The position numbers and the translations under genes were made by a program. A stretch of DNA of 64,000 nt, from assembly GCF_018408855.1 (NCBI RefSeq), contig NZ_AP024324.1, positions 682,001-746,000 of the forward strand, written 5' to 3'. The notes beneath the pieces are model-generated. The model did no database searches and had not been told where the DNA came from. It saw nothing but the letters and a program-made list of their open reading frames with translations. The stretch comes from Caballeronia sp. NK8. GTDB lineage: Bacteria; Pseudomonadota; Gammaproteobacteria; Burkholderiales; Burkholderiaceae. Below, piece by piece: positions 42,421 to 50,735 of this stretch; the stretch's first letter is position 1, and the number at the start of each line of letters is the position of its first letter.

Positions 42421-42692
42421 CGCCTGGCCTGGGGCGCCGCCGGATTATCGCCCGCTGCGCGCTCGCGCAGGTAGTCGCGCATATCGGCCCAGTCGAGACC
42501 TTCGCCCGTTTGGAGCATCTTCGCGAGACGTGCGTTCCCCTCGTCGAGAAACGCTTGTCGCAATTCTTCGTTCGCGACGCGCTCCGCGATCGCGTCCAGC
42601 ATGAAACTGTGCGCCGTGGTGCCGGACTGCTGGGCGAGCCGGGAGACACGGTCGCGCAGATCCGGTGGCAAGCGAAGCGTGGTGGTCGACAT
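42408..42692 (-). CDS. RHH-type antitoxin (ParD/CopG-like)
   Basis: A 94-residue protein whose first 45 residues form a ribbon-helix-helix (STTTLRLPPDLRDRVSRLAQQSGTTAHSFMLDAI). The remainder is a helical toxin-binding tail. The start at 42692 is used; the longer frame to 42752 covers the operator repeats. It represses its own operon in analogous systems, and two direct repeats lie just upstream. Confidence 0.82.
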   Translation of the reverse strand: MSTTTLRLPPDLRDRVSRLAQQSGTTAHSFMLDAIAERVANEELRQAFLDEGNARLAKMLQTGEGLDWADMRDYLRERAAGDNPAAPQARRWRA

Positions 42693-42706
42693 GGCAGGCT
42701 CTCTTT

Positions 42707-42725
42707 GTGCTACAGATGTGCTACA
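42707..42725. promoter_or_regulatory. Antitoxin operator: direct repeats GTGCTACA
   Basis: GTGCTACA occurs at 42707-42714 and 42718-42725. The repeats are 11 bp apart, one helical turn, in the sense expected for a ribbon-helix-helix dimer pair. They lie 15-33 bp upstream of the antitoxin start. Confidence 0.6.
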
Positions 42726-42801
42726 TCTTACGCGGACTCGCGCAGATTGCAAGCAGTAGCGGCTAGCTCATGTTCGACGTTTCGATAACTTTATGATTTT
42801 A

Positions 42802-42841
42802 TTGAAATTTCAAGATCCGGGCGCACTCTCGCGCCCGGATC
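42802..42841 (-). terminator. Rho-independent terminator of the MXKDX gene
   Basis: Perfect 11-bp inverted repeat GATCCGGGCGC (42814-42824) and GCGCCCGGATC (42831-42841). On the minus strand it is followed by a T-rich stretch (TTGAAATTTC). It begins 15 bp past the MXKDX stop codon. Confidence 0.7.
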
Positions 42842-42856
42842 GGGTCTCCTTGCGCG

Positions 42857-43105
42857 TTACTGGGACATCGCGCCCGATGCCGGATGGTCCATGCCCATCG
42901 CATCGTTTTTCTTCATCTTGTCGCCTTTGCTCATCTTGTCGTGCGACATCGCGCCCTTGCTCATCTTGTCGTGGGACATGCTGTCCTTTTTCATCGAGTC
43001 GTGCGACATCGCGTCATTCGACATCGCGCCGCTCGCCTGCGCGAAGACGCTCGTCGCGCCCATCGTCAGTGCCGCCGCGAGTACTGCCGTCATCAATCGT
43101 TTCAT
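42857..43105 (-). CDS. Pentapeptide MXKDX-repeat protein
   Basis: An 82-residue exported protein. A signal peptide (KRLMTAVLAAALTMGATSVFAQA, cleavage near residue 23) is followed by repeats of the form M-S-x-D-x/M-x-K-D/G, such as AMSHDSMKKDSMSHDKMSKG. The mature part is rich in Met, Asp, Lys and His. AAGGAG lies 7 nt before the ATG at 43105; the frame from 43132 is not needed. Met/His-rich repeats could bind copper or act as an oxidant sink (inference). It lies downstream of, and parallel with, the SigF-linked redox genes. Confidence 0.82.
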   Translation of the reverse strand: MKRLMTAVLAAALTMGATSVFAQASGAMSNDAMSHDSMKKDSMSHDKMSKGAMSHDKMSKGDKMKKNDAMGMDHPASGAMSQ

Positions 43106-43171
43106 AGCGCTTCTCCTTGGTGAGTCAGACATGGCATCCGGACGATCCGGAACCGGTGGATGGCGCGGGGC

Positions 43172-43948
43172 TCAGGAGCCGCCGAACCAGTTGTATCCCT
43201 GGTCGACCCAATAGCCGCCCGGATACGTGTTGGTGACAAAAATCTCGACGATATGCTTCGGGTTCTTGTAGCCGAGCTTGGTCGGCATGCGCAGCTTCAT
43301 CGGATAGCCGTATTTCGCGGGCAGGCGCTCGCCGTCGTATTCGAACGTGAGCAGCGTCTGCGGATGCAGGGCCGTCGGCATGTCGATGCTTTCGTAGTAG
43401 TCGTCGGCGCAGCGAAAGCCCACGTACTTCGCCGTCGTATCCGCGCCCACGCGCCGCAGGAATTCGGAGAACGGCGTGCCGCCCCAGCGGCCGATCGCGC
43501 TCCAGCCTTCGACGCAGATATGCCGGGTGATCTGCTCCGCGTGCGGCAGCGCGTACAGCTGCGGCAGCGTCCAGACGCGCTGCCCCGTCACGAGACCGCT
43601 CACCTTCAGGCGATAGTCGTCGCCATTGACTGCCGGGACATCGTCGATTCCGTAGAACGCGTTGAAGGGAAACGGCCGCGTGAGCTGTGCCTCGGTGTAA
43701 GTGGGCGCGAGCTGTTTCGGATCGAAGAGCAGCGCCTGCGCGCGATCGTTCAGGCGCGATACGGCGGTGAGAAACTTGTTGACCGAATCGTCATCAGTGA
43801 TCGAGCAGCCCGTCAGCAGCGCGAGTCCGCCTAGCGTCAGCATGCGCTTGCCGAACAGGCGCCGCGAAGGCATCTCCAGTTCGCGGCGCGCATCCGCTAG
43901 AACGGAGGCGCGATCCACCGCGATGATTCGTTTGTCGTCGGTTTTCAT
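43172..43948 (-). CDS. Molybdopterin-dependent oxidoreductase, MsrP/YedY-like
   Basis: A 258-residue sulfite-oxidase-fold molybdoenzyme. Twin-arginine export signal SRRLFGKRML (Arg29-Arg30) is followed by a lipobox-like LLTGC (Cys48), so it is exported and possibly lipid-anchored. The Mo-ligand cysteine is Cys145 in RHICVEGWSAIGRWGG. The C-terminal half has RMPTKLGYKNPKHIV, typical of MsrP. It follows the cytochrome b gene, as MsrP follows its partner MsrQ, though that partner is of a different type here. An alternative start at 43969 overlaps the previous stop (TGATG). A role in periplasmic methionine-sulfoxide or other oxidant repair is inferred. Confidence 0.83.
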   Translation of the reverse strand: MKTDDKRIIAVDRASVLADARRELEMPSRRLFGKRMLTLGGLALLTGCSITDDDSVNKFLTAVSRLNDRAQALLFDPKQLAPTYTEAQLTRPFPFNAFYGIDDVPAVNGDDYRLKVSGLVTGQRVWTLPQLYALPHAEQITRHICVEGWSAIGRWGGTPFSEFLRRVGADTTAKYVGFRCADDYYESIDMPTALHPQTLLTFEYDGERLPAKYGYPMKLRMPTKLGYKNPKHIVEIFVTNTYPGGYWVDQGYNWFGGS

Positions 43949-43968
43949 GGCGTGTGTCCCGGAGTTCA

Positions 43969-44607
43969 TCAGCGACCGCGCAGCATCGTCAGCAGCGAGC
44001 GCGGCACGAGCGCGACCATCGCCACATGCACGACGACGAACGCCGCCATCACCGCCATCGCGCAGAAGTGCACAATGCGCGCGTTGTCGTAGCCGCCCAT
44101 CAGTTCGCGCAGCAACGGAAACTGCACCGACTTCCAGATCGCGAGTCCCGAGAGCACGAGCACGAAGAGATCGACGACGATCGCGAGATACGCGAGCTTC
44201 TGCACCGCGTTGTACTGGCGCAGATCGGCGTGCGAGAGCTTGCCGCTCAATGCGGCGATGAAATCGCGCAACACGGCGCGCGGCGACAGCGGGAAGAACT
44301 TCGAGGCGAAGCGCCCGCTCGCGACATTCAGCGCGACATAGACGATGCCGTTGAACACCAGCAGCCACATAGCGGCGAAGTGCCACTGCAGCGCGCCGCC
44401 GAGCCAGCCGCCGAGCGTGATCGACGGCGGAATGACGATCTGGCGGAATACGGGCGACGCGTCGTAGATGCGCCAGCCGGAGAACATCATGATCAGCGCG
44501 GCGAATGCGTTGAGCCAGTGCGTGATGCGCAGCCAGACCGGGTGAACCGGCGCATCGCGGGATGCGCGTTCGGGCGCGGCGGCAATCGGTGCTTTCAGCG
44601 TTTTCAT
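43969..44607 (-). CDS. Cytochrome b561-type membrane subunit
   Basis: A 212-residue di-haem-type cytochrome b with about five helices. Candidate haem histidines lie in WLRITHWLNAFA, ALQWHFAAMWLL, ARIVHFCAMAVMA and FVVVHVAMVAL. It is related to the Ni/Fe-hydrogenase or formate dehydrogenase gamma family (b561 domain). It probably passes quinol electrons to the downstream molybdoenzyme. The ATG at 44607 is chosen over the TTG at 44616. Two SigF-type promoter matches lie upstream on this strand. Confidence 0.8.
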   Translation of the reverse strand: MKTLKAPIAAAPERASRDAPVHPVWLRITHWLNAFAALIMMFSGWRIYDASPVFRQIVIPPSITLGGWLGGALQWHFAAMWLLVFNGIVYVALNVASGRFASKFFPLSPRAVLRDFIAALSGKLSHADLRQYNAVQKLAYLAIVVDLFVLVLSGLAIWKSVQFPLLRELMGGYDNARIVHFCAMAVMAAFVVVHVAMVALVPRSLLTMLRGR

Positions 44608-44639
44608 GTCGGTCAACTCAAGCGTTGGTTACCGGTTAA

Positions 44640-44666
44640 TTCGTCGCGGACGCGTCGCCGGTTACA
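44640..44666 (-). promoter_or_regulatory. ECF SigF-type promoter, cytochrome b/MsrP-like operon (proximal)
   Basis: On the minus strand, TGTAACC (44666-44660) and CGAA (44643-44640) are separated by exactly 16 bp. The match agrees with two others in the same spacer and with the GTAAC-type -35 recalled for SigF promoters. Confidence 0.65.
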
Positions 44667-44700
44667 GCCGTTGCATCGAATCCGCGTCGTCATGGGTCAG

Positions 44701-44727
44701 TTCGCTGGCCGCCCGCGAAAAGTTACA
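44701..44727 (-). promoter_or_regulatory. ECF SigF-type promoter, cytochrome b/MsrP-like operon (distal)
   Basis: On the minus strand, TGTAACT (44727-44721) and CGAA (44704-44701), with 16 bp between them. This is a second element for the same operon. Confidence 0.55.
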
Positions 44728-44735
44728 GGTCGCGC

Positions 44736-44762
44736 TGTAACGTGCGACGGTGAAACGGCGAA
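44736..44762 (+). promoter_or_regulatory. ECF SigF-type promoter, sigF-nrsF operon
   Basis: TGTAACG (44736-44742) and CGAA (44759-44762), again with a 16-bp spacer. Transcription would start near 44768, leaving a short leader with GGAGG at 44776-44780 before the sigma-factor ATG. This implies autoregulation. Confidence 0.65.
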
Positions 44763-44792
44763 CTAACACAGGACAGGAGGCGAACGACGACC

Positions 44793-45449
44793 ATGGATCA
44801 GGACGGCGCTATTGCGGCGCATCACGGCTTCGGCTACGCTGAAACGCTCGATCCGACGCGCGGCGGACTGCTCGCCCGTTACACCGTACCCACAGGAACC
44901 ATGTCGCAAGATGCGGAAAGCCGGCTGAAAGCGCTGTTCGTCGGCGGACTCGATGGCGACCCGAACGCGTATCGCAGCTTCCTGCAGGCGCTCACGCGGC
45001 ATTTGCGCGGCTACCTGCGCAAGCGCCTGGCGCGTCGTCCCGATGACGTCGAAGACCTCGTCCAGGAAATCCTTCTGGCGGTGCATAACGCGCGTCACAC
45101 CTATCGCGCGGATGAGCCTCTGACGGCCTGGCTGCACGCGATCGCCCGCTACAAGCTGATGGACTTTTTCCGCGCCCATGCGCGCCGCGAGTCGCTGAAC
45201 GTGCCGCTCGACGATCACGAGGAACTGCTCGCCGCCATCGACGACGAACCCGCACAGGCGCGCCACGATGTCGGCAAGCTGCTGGAGCATCTGCCGGACA
45301 AACAACGCCTGCCCATCATCCACATGAAACTCGAAGGTCTTTCGGTGACGGAGACCGCGCGGGTCACGGGTCTTTCGGAATCGGCCGTGAAAGTGGGCGT
45401 GCATCGCGGTCTCAAGGCACTCGCCGCCAAAATCCGGGGACTTCGATGA
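44793..45449 (+). CDS. sigF: ECF sigma factor, SigF family
   Basis: A 218-residue group-IV sigma factor. Region 2 is [44 protein letters not shown] in consecutive helices, and region 4 includes [27 protein letters not shown]. The start codon may be 44793 or 44901. A predicted promoter ending at 44762, with GGAGG at 44776, favours 44793, although the first 36 residues are outside the family core. The anti-sigma gene nrsF overlaps the 3' end by 4 nt. SigF with NrsF responds to heavy metals, oxidants or hypochlorite in other proteobacteria (family knowledge). Confidence 0.87.
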   Translation: MDQDGAIAAHHGFGYAETLDPTRGGLLARYTVPTGTMSQDAESRLKALFVGGLDGDPNAYRSFLQALTRHLRGYLRKRLARRPDDVEDLVQEILLAVHNARHTYRADEPLTAWLHAIARYKLMDFFRAHARRESLNVPLDDHEELLAAIDDEPAQARHDVGKLLEHLPDKQRLPIIHMKLEGLSVTETARVTGLSESAVKVGVHRGLKALAAKIRGLR

Positions 45450-46087
45450 AGACCGATGAACTGATCACCCTCCTTTCGAATCAGGTGACGCGGGTCGACC
45501 GCGCGGCGGTTTCGCGCCGGTTCGTACAGGCGCTGTTGCTCGGGGCTGCGGGCTCGCTGATTCTGATGAGCATCGTGTTCGGCGTGCGGCACGATCTCGG
45601 CGTTGTCGCGCAAACGAGTCTCTTCTGGGCGAAGCTGGCGTTTCCGCTGGCCATCGCGGTGGGCGCGATGGTCACCATCGGCCGGATCGGCAGGCCGGGG
45701 GCGCGCGTGGGATATTCGTGGGCGATCGTCGCGGCGCCGTTCGCGGCGGTCTGGATTGCCGGCTGGCTAGTGCTCGACGGGACGGATTCCGCGGCGCGCT
45801 GGGCGCTCGTGCTGGGGCGGACGTGGCGCACCTGCCCGTTCAACATCCTGCTGCTGTCGGTGCCCACGTTCCCAGCGGCGATCTGGGCCATGCGGTCCCT
45901 TGCGCCGACTCGGCTGCGGCTTGCGGGCGCTATCGCCGGATTGCTCGCGAGTTCGACGGCGACGATCGTCTATTGCCTGCATTGCCCTGAAATGAGCCCG
46001 GCGTTCTGGGGCGTGTGGTATGCGATCGGCATGGCGCTGCCGGCGCTCGTCGGGGCGTGGCTGGGACCGCGGCTTCTGCGCTGGTAG
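45446..46087 (+). CDS. nrsF: NrsF-type anti-sigma factor (DUF1109)
   Basis: A 213-residue inner-membrane protein with six predicted helices and the DUF1109 pattern. Three cysteines lie at the positions important in Caulobacter NrsF: Cys130 in WRTCPFNI, and Cys177 and Cys180 in [17 protein letters not shown]. Oxidation or metal binding at these would release SigF. The start ATG overlaps the sigF stop codon (ATGA). The N-terminal 25 residues are the likely cytoplasmic sigma-binding part. Confidence 0.87.
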   Translation: MKTDELITLLSNQVTRVDRAAVSRRFVQALLLGAAGSLILMSIVFGVRHDLGVVAQTSLFWAKLAFPLAIAVGAMVTIGRIGRPGARVGYSWAIVAAPFAAVWIAGWLVLDGTDSAARWALVLGRTWRTCPFNILLLSVPTFPAAIWAMRSLAPTRLRLAGAIAGLLASSTATIVYCLHCPEMSPAFWGVWYAIGMALPALVGAWLGPRLLRW

Positions 46088-46131
46088 CCCGGTTTCGGCG
46101 AAAGCGCCGTGACACGGTTCTGGCTTTCGCC

Positions 46132-46225
46132 GGATCCCGTTAGCGTGTCGGTCTGTTGGCGTTGCCCCTGTGCGGGGCGGCAGTCACTTTCTTTGCTGCT
46201 GCAAAGAAAGTAACCAAAGAAACAG
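46132..46225 (+). repeat. Left arm of dispersed palindromic repeat
   Basis: About 94 bp beginning GGATCCCGTTAGCGTGTCGG and containing GCGTTGCCCCTGTGCGGGGC, CAGTCACTTTCTTTGCTGCT and CAAAGAAAGTAACCAAAGAA. The same sequence occurs inverted at 46661-46756 with few differences. CTTTCTTTG and CAAAGAAAG also make each arm internally palindromic. This sequence is familiar as a dispersed repeat in Burkholderia-group genomes. Confidence 0.75.
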
Positions 46226-46276
46226 CTATCCCCATCCAAAGTGCTTCACGCTGGCCGCGGCACAGGCGATCGATTT

Positions 46277-46610
46277 TGGCACGGCAGTAGCGAGTGCCCT
46301 CGTAGGCCACATCGGCCGTGGACCGCGCACGGTCTGTCGCATCGCGCCATAGAACACACTGGTTCAGCACCAAATGGCTCCGGCCCGCTGCGCGGCCGAC
46401 TGGTCAATCGGGTCTGCACGTGCCTTCTTGCTAACACCTCCATCTCACTGTATTGGTGTTCCGTTGATTTCCCTTGCACACCCCACGGCAGCGCGTAGCG
46501 CTGTGCCGGAACTCTTTCGTGCTGAACCTGCACCCCAAAAGTTATGGCTCGTCAGACCGTGCGCGGTCCAAGCCCGGCTAGGCCTACGAGGGCACTCGCT
46601 ACGGAGTGCC
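46277..46610. repeat. Inner inverted pair of the palindromic repeat
   Basis: A second, nested inverted repeat: about 64 bp at 46277-46340 (including GTAGCGAGTGCCCTCGTAGG and GGACCGCGCACGGTCTG) recur inverted at 46547-46610. GGTTCAGCAC near 46350 has its inverse GTGCTGAACC near 46520. The whole 625-bp unit is therefore an imperfect long palindrome around a central spacer near 46440. Confidence 0.6.
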
Positions 46611-46660
46611 ACGAACGAGGAGAAGAACACTCAAATTGCGTGTGACCGTGGGCGGCTCGA

Positions 46661-46756
46661 GCTGCTTTCTTTGGTTACTTTCTTTGCAGCAGCAAAGAAA
46701 GTGACTGCCGCCCCGCACAGGGGCAACGCTAATAAACCGACACGCCAACGGGATCC
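46661..46756 (-). repeat. Right arm of dispersed palindromic repeat
   Basis: Inverted copy of the left arm, ending in AACGGGATCC at 46747-46756. The main differences are a one-base indel and base changes next to the CGGT. Together with the left arm it could form a long cruciform or hairpin. Confidence 0.75.
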
Positions 46757-46847
46757 AGCGAAAACAAAAGCCTGCGAATCGCTGACCTATGATTGGTTAG
46801 TAGTCGGCCAAGCTCGGCACTCGTCAACATTCGGGGGACGCGTCGTC

Positions 46848-48353
46848 ATGAAAGCAGATCGTCGATTCATCGCTGCACTCGTTTGCATCCTGATGGCGCT
46901 CGAAGGCGCGCGAGCGGCATCGCCGCAGCCCGCCTCCGGCGCCATGCCGGCCTCGGCGAGCAAGACCATGCCGCCCGCTGCAGTGCGTCAACTGAACCTG
47001 ATGGTCAAGCCATGGACCGGCGACTTCGACGCCATGCTGGAGCGGCGCACGATCCGCTTTCTCGTCCCGTACAGCCGAACGCTCTATTTCAACGACAAGG
47101 GCCGCGAGCGCGGCCTGTCGGCTGAACTCGCGCGCGACTTCGAACGCTATATCAACAAGCGCTATGCCGATCGGCTCGGCAAACGGCCCGTCACGGTCTA
47201 TCTGATTCCGACCACCCGCGACAAGCTTCTGACGAACCTGGTGGCCGGCCTCGGCGACATCTCCGCGGGCAATCTGACTGCGACGCCCGAACGGCAGAAA
47301 ATCGTCGACTTCGTGGCGCCGAGCGACCGCCAGTCCGTGCGCGAAGTGGTCGTCACGGGCCCGAAGGCGCCGCCGCTCGCCACCCTGGACGACCTTGCGG
47401 GCAAGCAGGTCGACGTACGCAAGGCAACGAGCTACTACGACAGCCTGATGTCGCTCAACGACCGGTTCCGTGCAGCGGGAAAGCCCCCGATGCAGATCAC
47501 CTTGCTGCCGGATGCGCTCGAAGACGAAGACAAGCTCGAGATGCTGAACGCGGGCGTGCTCGATATCGTGATCGTCGATGACTGGAAAGCGAAAATGTGG
47601 GCGCAGGTGCTGCCCCGCATCAAGGTGCGCGACGATCTCGCCGTTCGCACCGAGGGCTACGTCGGCTGGGCGTTCCGCAAGGACAGTCCACAACTCAAGG
47701 CGGCGGTCACCGACTTCTACGTGAGCTACGTGAAAAAGCTGGGCGTGGCGGCCTATCGCCAGGCCCAGTTCATGAAACAGATCAAGCAGATCTCCAACAA
47801 CACCGACGACGCGGAACGCAAGCGCTTCGAGCAGACCCTCGCCCTGTTCGACAGGTACGGCAAACAGTACAGCTTCGATCCGCTGATGCTGGCCGCGCAG
47901 GGTTATCAGGAATCGCAGCTCAACCAGACTGCGCGCAGTCATGTCGGCGCGATCGGCATCATGCAGATCATGCCCGCCACCGGCAAGCAGATGGCGGTCG
48001 GCAGCATCTCCGTCACCGAGGCCAATATTCACGCGGGTGCGAAATACATGGATCAATTGATGACCCGCTATTTCTCCGATGCACACTTCAGCGACAGCGA
48101 CCGGCCGCTCTTCGCGTTTGCGAGCTACAACGCCGGGCCCGGCAATATCGCCAAGATGCGCAAGGAAGCCGCCGCCCGCGGGCTCGATCCCGACAAGTGG
48201 TTCAACAATGTGGAGATCGTCGTGGCCGAGAAGATCGGCATCGAAACCACGACTTACGTGCGCAACATCTATAAATACTACGCAGCGTACAAGCTGATCG
48301 CCGACGCTCAGACAACCAAGGCGAAGGCAATGCAGAATATGCAGTCGCCGTGA
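46848..48353 (+). CDS. MltF-like lytic transglycosylase with periplasmic binding domain
   Basis: A 501-residue exported peptidoglycan enzyme. Signal peptide about 1-24 (RRFIAALVCILMALEGARA); an N-terminal SBP_bac_3-like domain (about 60-300: IRFLVPYSRTLYF, LGDISAGNLTATPER); and a C-terminal SLT domain (about 340-480). Catalytic Glu lies in GYQESQLNQ, with GIMQIMPATGKQM and FASYNAGPGNI of the SLT core. This is the layout of MltF. The start at 46848 has GGGGGA upstream and gives the signal peptide; the frame from 46374 only extends into repeat DNA. Confidence 0.88.
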   Translation: MKADRRFIAALVCILMALEGARAASPQPASGAMPASASKTMPPAAVRQLNLMVKPWTGDFDAMLERRTIRFLVPYSRTLYFNDKGRERGLSAELARDFERYINKRYADRLGKRPVTVYLIPTTRDKLLTNLVAGLGDISAGNLTATPERQKIVDFVAPSDRQSVREVVVTGPKAPPLATLDDLAGKQVDVRKATSYYDSLMSLNDRFRAAGKPPMQITLLPDALEDEDKLEMLNAGVLDIVIVDDWKAKMWAQVLPRIKVRDDLAVRTEGYVGWAFRKDSPQLKAAVTDFYVSYVKKLGVAAYRQAQFMKQIKQISNNTDDAERKRFEQTLALFDRYGKQYSFDPLMLAAQGYQESQLNQTARSHVGAIGIMQIMPATGKQMAVGSISVTEANIHAGAKYMDQLMTRYFSDAHFSDSDRPLFAFASYNAGPGNIAKMRKEAAARGLDPDKWFNNVEIVVAEKIGIETTTYVRNIYKYYAAYKLIADAQTTKAKAMQNMQSP

Positions 48354-48398
48354 GCGCGCGGTACGAAGCGGTGGACCGAACTTCAAAGGAGGCCAGGC

Positions 48399-49163
48399 AT
48401 GGCGCAACTCGCGAGTCATCCGTTTACTGTCTTTGTCGTGTCGATCGTGATGATGTCGTTTGCCGCGTGGCTCGGCGCATCGGTCCTGCGTCGCGCCAAA
48501 CCACTCGATGATGAAGCTCGCGACGACTTCGGCGTCGTGCAGTCCGCCGTGCTCACGCTGCTCGCGCTGGTGATCGGCTTCAGTCTGTCGATGGCGGTCG
48601 GCCGTTACGATCAGCGCAAGAACTTCGAGGAAGAAGAAGCCAACGCCATCGGCACCGAGTTCATTCGCGCCGACCTCTTGCCGGGCCCGGCCGCCGCCGA
48701 TGTGCGCGCGCTCCTCGTCAAATATATCGACCAGCGCATTCAGTACTATCAGGTGCACGATGCGCAGCAACTCACGCAGATCGACGCCGCCACCACGCAG
48801 CTGGAGACCCAGCTCTGGGCGGCGGCCACGGCCGATGCCGCAGCGCTGCCGAACCCGCTCACGGCGCTCGTCGTCGCCGGCATGAACGATGTGATCAACA
48901 CTCAGGGCTACACGCAGGCTGCGTGGAGGAATCGCATCCCGAGTGCCGCGTGGGCGTTGTTGATGGTTATCGGCCTGTTCGCCAACCTCCTCGTCGGCTA
49001 CGGCGTACGAACTGCGACCGCGACACGCCGCTTTCTTCTGATCATGCCGATGGTGGTGTCGCTGTCGTTCATGCTGATCGCCGATATCGACAGTCCGCGC
49101 AACGGCATCATCCGCGTGGCGCCGCAAAATCTGATCAGCACGGCGCAATCGTTGCGACCCTGA
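48399..49163 (+). CDS. DUF4239-type (bestrophin-like) membrane protein
   Basis: A 254-residue inner-membrane protein with two helices near each end (FVVSIVMMSFAAWLGASVL; SAVLTLLALVIGFSLSMAVGRYDQRKN; then SAAWALLMVIGLFANLLVGYGV and FLLIMPMVVSLSFMLIADID). A central soluble helical part contains FEEEEANAIGTEFIRADLLP. Sequence and topology match the DUF4239 family. The ribosome site is AAGGAGG, 8 nt before the ATG. The function is unknown. Confidence 0.78.
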   Translation: MAQLASHPFTVFVVSIVMMSFAAWLGASVLRRAKPLDDEARDDFGVVQSAVLTLLALVIGFSLSMAVGRYDQRKNFEEEEANAIGTEFIRADLLPGPAAADVRALLVKYIDQRIQYYQVHDAQQLTQIDAATTQLETQLWAAATADAAALPNPLTALVVAGMNDVINTQGYTQAAWRNRIPSAAWALLMVIGLFANLLVGYGVRTATATRRFLLIMPMVVSLSFMLIADIDSPRNGIIRVAPQNLISTAQSLRP

Positions 49164-49181
49164 TCGACCGCGTCGGGTCTT

Positions 49182-49724
49182 CTAATCCGCCGGCGCGCGC
49201 AAAGGCGCAGCGGGAACGACGGTCTTGACGAGTCCGGTCTTGACGTCATACACCAGCCCCGACACGATCAGACCGTCCGGCAAATTCCTGTTCGCCCTGA
49301 GCGCGGCAACGTCCAGCGCGACCGCCTCGTATGGGTTGGTGATCGCGAGATCGGCGAGTGCGTCGGTTTCGACGTCGAGATGGTTCGCCAGCAAGGCCGG
49401 CGCATGCGCATGACAGCCGATGATCCCGCAATCGGTATGCTGAAGCAGCACGAGATTGCGCGCGCCGTCCGGGCGTCCGGCCGCCTTCGCGACGACAGCC
49501 AGGATGGCCAGCGTTTCGAGCAGCGGCTTGTTGAGCCGGCCACCGACATTGCGGATCACCGCCGCTTCGCCTTGCTTCAGCCCCAGCACGCTCGCCGGAT
49601 CGACCCGCGGATCGACGCAGCCGACGACCACCGTTCCCGTCGACGGCATCATCTTGAGTTCGGCCGAAAACGCGCTGTTGGCGAACGCCGCGTTGCGCTC
49701 GAGCATGACATCGTTGAAGTCCAT
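49182..49724 (-). CDS. Beta-class carbonic anhydrase
   Basis: A 180-residue cytoplasmic zinc enzyme that hydrates CO2 to bicarbonate. Ligand set: Cys36 and Asp38 (VGCVDPRVDP), then His96 and Cys99 (QHTDCG). It is shorter than typical Can/CynT (about 220), mainly at the C-terminus. The start at 49724 is preferred over GTG 49733, since GGAG lies 8 nt before the ATG. It lies between two unrelated genes. Confidence 0.85.
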   Translation of the reverse strand: MDFNDVMLERNAAFANSAFSAELKMMPSTGTVVVGCVDPRVDPASVLGLKQGEAAVIRNVGGRLNKPLLETLAILAVVAKAAGRPDGARNLVLLQHTDCGIIGCHAHAPALLANHLDVETDALADLAITNPYEAVALDVAALRANRNLPDGLIVSGLVYDVKTGLVKTVVPAAPLRAPAD

Positions 49725-49760
49725 TGCACTCACTCCAGGTTCGTGGGCACGTAGCCCGGT

Positions 49761-50735
49761 TCAGGCGGAGACTTCCAGGTTCACGGCCGGCACATGCAGC
49801 GTTCGTTCGATGACATGTGTCTTCGGCGCGCGATCGATCACGAGTCCGAGCACGTCCGGGCGGCTGTAGTGGCCGCGGGAATCCATCATGCGTTTGCGCT
49901 TGTCGATCTGCCAGAAGTCGAGATCCGCGATGATCTCGCCCTCTCCTTCACGCAAGGGCGCTCCGCCCATGAACTCTCCGTCCGGCGACACGATCGCAGT
50001 GAAGCAGCCACTCGAGATCGGGCCGATCTGCGTGGTGTTGGTATCCCGCAGAATCTGCTGTTGCTGCTCAGGGTTGAGCCATGCCGTTGCGTTCACGACG
50101 AAAGCTCCCGCTTCGAGCGCGTGCTGACGAATGTTGACGGAGATCTGCTCCGAGAAGAGATCGCCCGCGAATGAGCCCGGATACATCGCGGAATGGATTT
50201 CCTCGCCGTCAGCCATCAACGCGTAGCGCGCGAGCGGGTTGTAGTGCTCCCAGCACGCAAGCTGACCGACCCGGCCCACGGCCGTATCGATCGCGCGCAA
50301 GCCCGAGCCGTCGCCCATTCCCCAGACCATTCGCTCATGATAAGTCGGCGATAGCTTGCGACGGCGCTGCACCAGCGTGCCATCCGCATCGAACAGCAAC
50401 TGGGTGTTGTAGAGCGTGCGGCCGTCGCGTTCGTTGACGCCGATCGACACCACCATGCCGGCCTGACGCGCGGCTTCACCGATCGCATCGGTCGTATCCG
50501 ACGGAACCGTCACGGCCTGTTCGAGGAGCTTGTAATGCTCGGCCCCCATGGCGAACGGCGATTCGATAAACGAGAAATACGGGTAGTAAGGAACGATCGT
50601 TTCGGGGAAAGTCGCGAACTGCATGCCCTGCTTTCCGAGTTCCAGAATCTTGCGGACAACTTTTTCGACGGTACCTTCGCGGCTATAAAGAACGGGCGAT
50701 ATCTGGACGGCTGCGGCGCGGATGATTTTCGACAT
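49761..50735 (-). CDS. Nitrilase/cyanide hydratase-family amidohydrolase
   Basis: A 324-residue branch-1-type nitrilase. The catalytic triad is Glu in [15 protein letters not shown], Lys in [13 protein letters not shown], and Cys in [16 protein letters not shown] 50735 is preferred, with AGGAAA about 10 nt upstream; the frame from 50834 overlaps the AraC promoter. It would convert a nitrile to the carboxylic acid and ammonia. It is divergent from an AraC-family regulator, the usual control arrangement for nitrilases. Confidence 0.87.
   Translation of the reverse strand: MSKIIRAAAVQISPVLYSREGTVEKVVRKILELGKQGMQFATFPETIVPYYPYFSFIESPFAMGAEHYKLLEQAVTVPSDTTDAIGEAARQAGMVVSIGVNERDGRTLYNTQLLFDADGTLVQRRRKLSPTYHERMVWGMGDGSGLRAIDTAVGRVGQLACWEHYNPLARYALMADGEEIHSAMYPGSFAGDLFSEQISVNIRQHALEAGAFVVNATAWLNPEQQQQILRDTNTTQIGPISSGCFTAIVSPDGEFMGGAPLREGEGEIIADLDFWQIDKRKRMMDSRGHYSRPDVLGLVIDRAPKTHVIERTLHVPAVNLEVSA

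Larger units (their letters stand above)
46088..46847. other. Intergenic region, mostly occupied by a palindromic repeat element
   Basis: Between nrsF and the lytic transglycosylase lie 760 bp without a credible gene. Nearly all of it (46132-46756) is the inverted-repeat element described separately. Short ORFs in it translate repeat DNA and overlap one another on both strands. Confidence 0.6.

Noticed and set aside
46140..46660. Several 60-95 codon ORFs on both strands inside the repeat
   Set aside because: They overlap one another, lack ribosome sites and are translations of dispersed repeat DNA.
46374..46847. Long N-terminal extension of the lytic transglycosylase
   Set aside because: It translates the palindromic repeat. 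A good signal peptide and ribosome site start at 46848.
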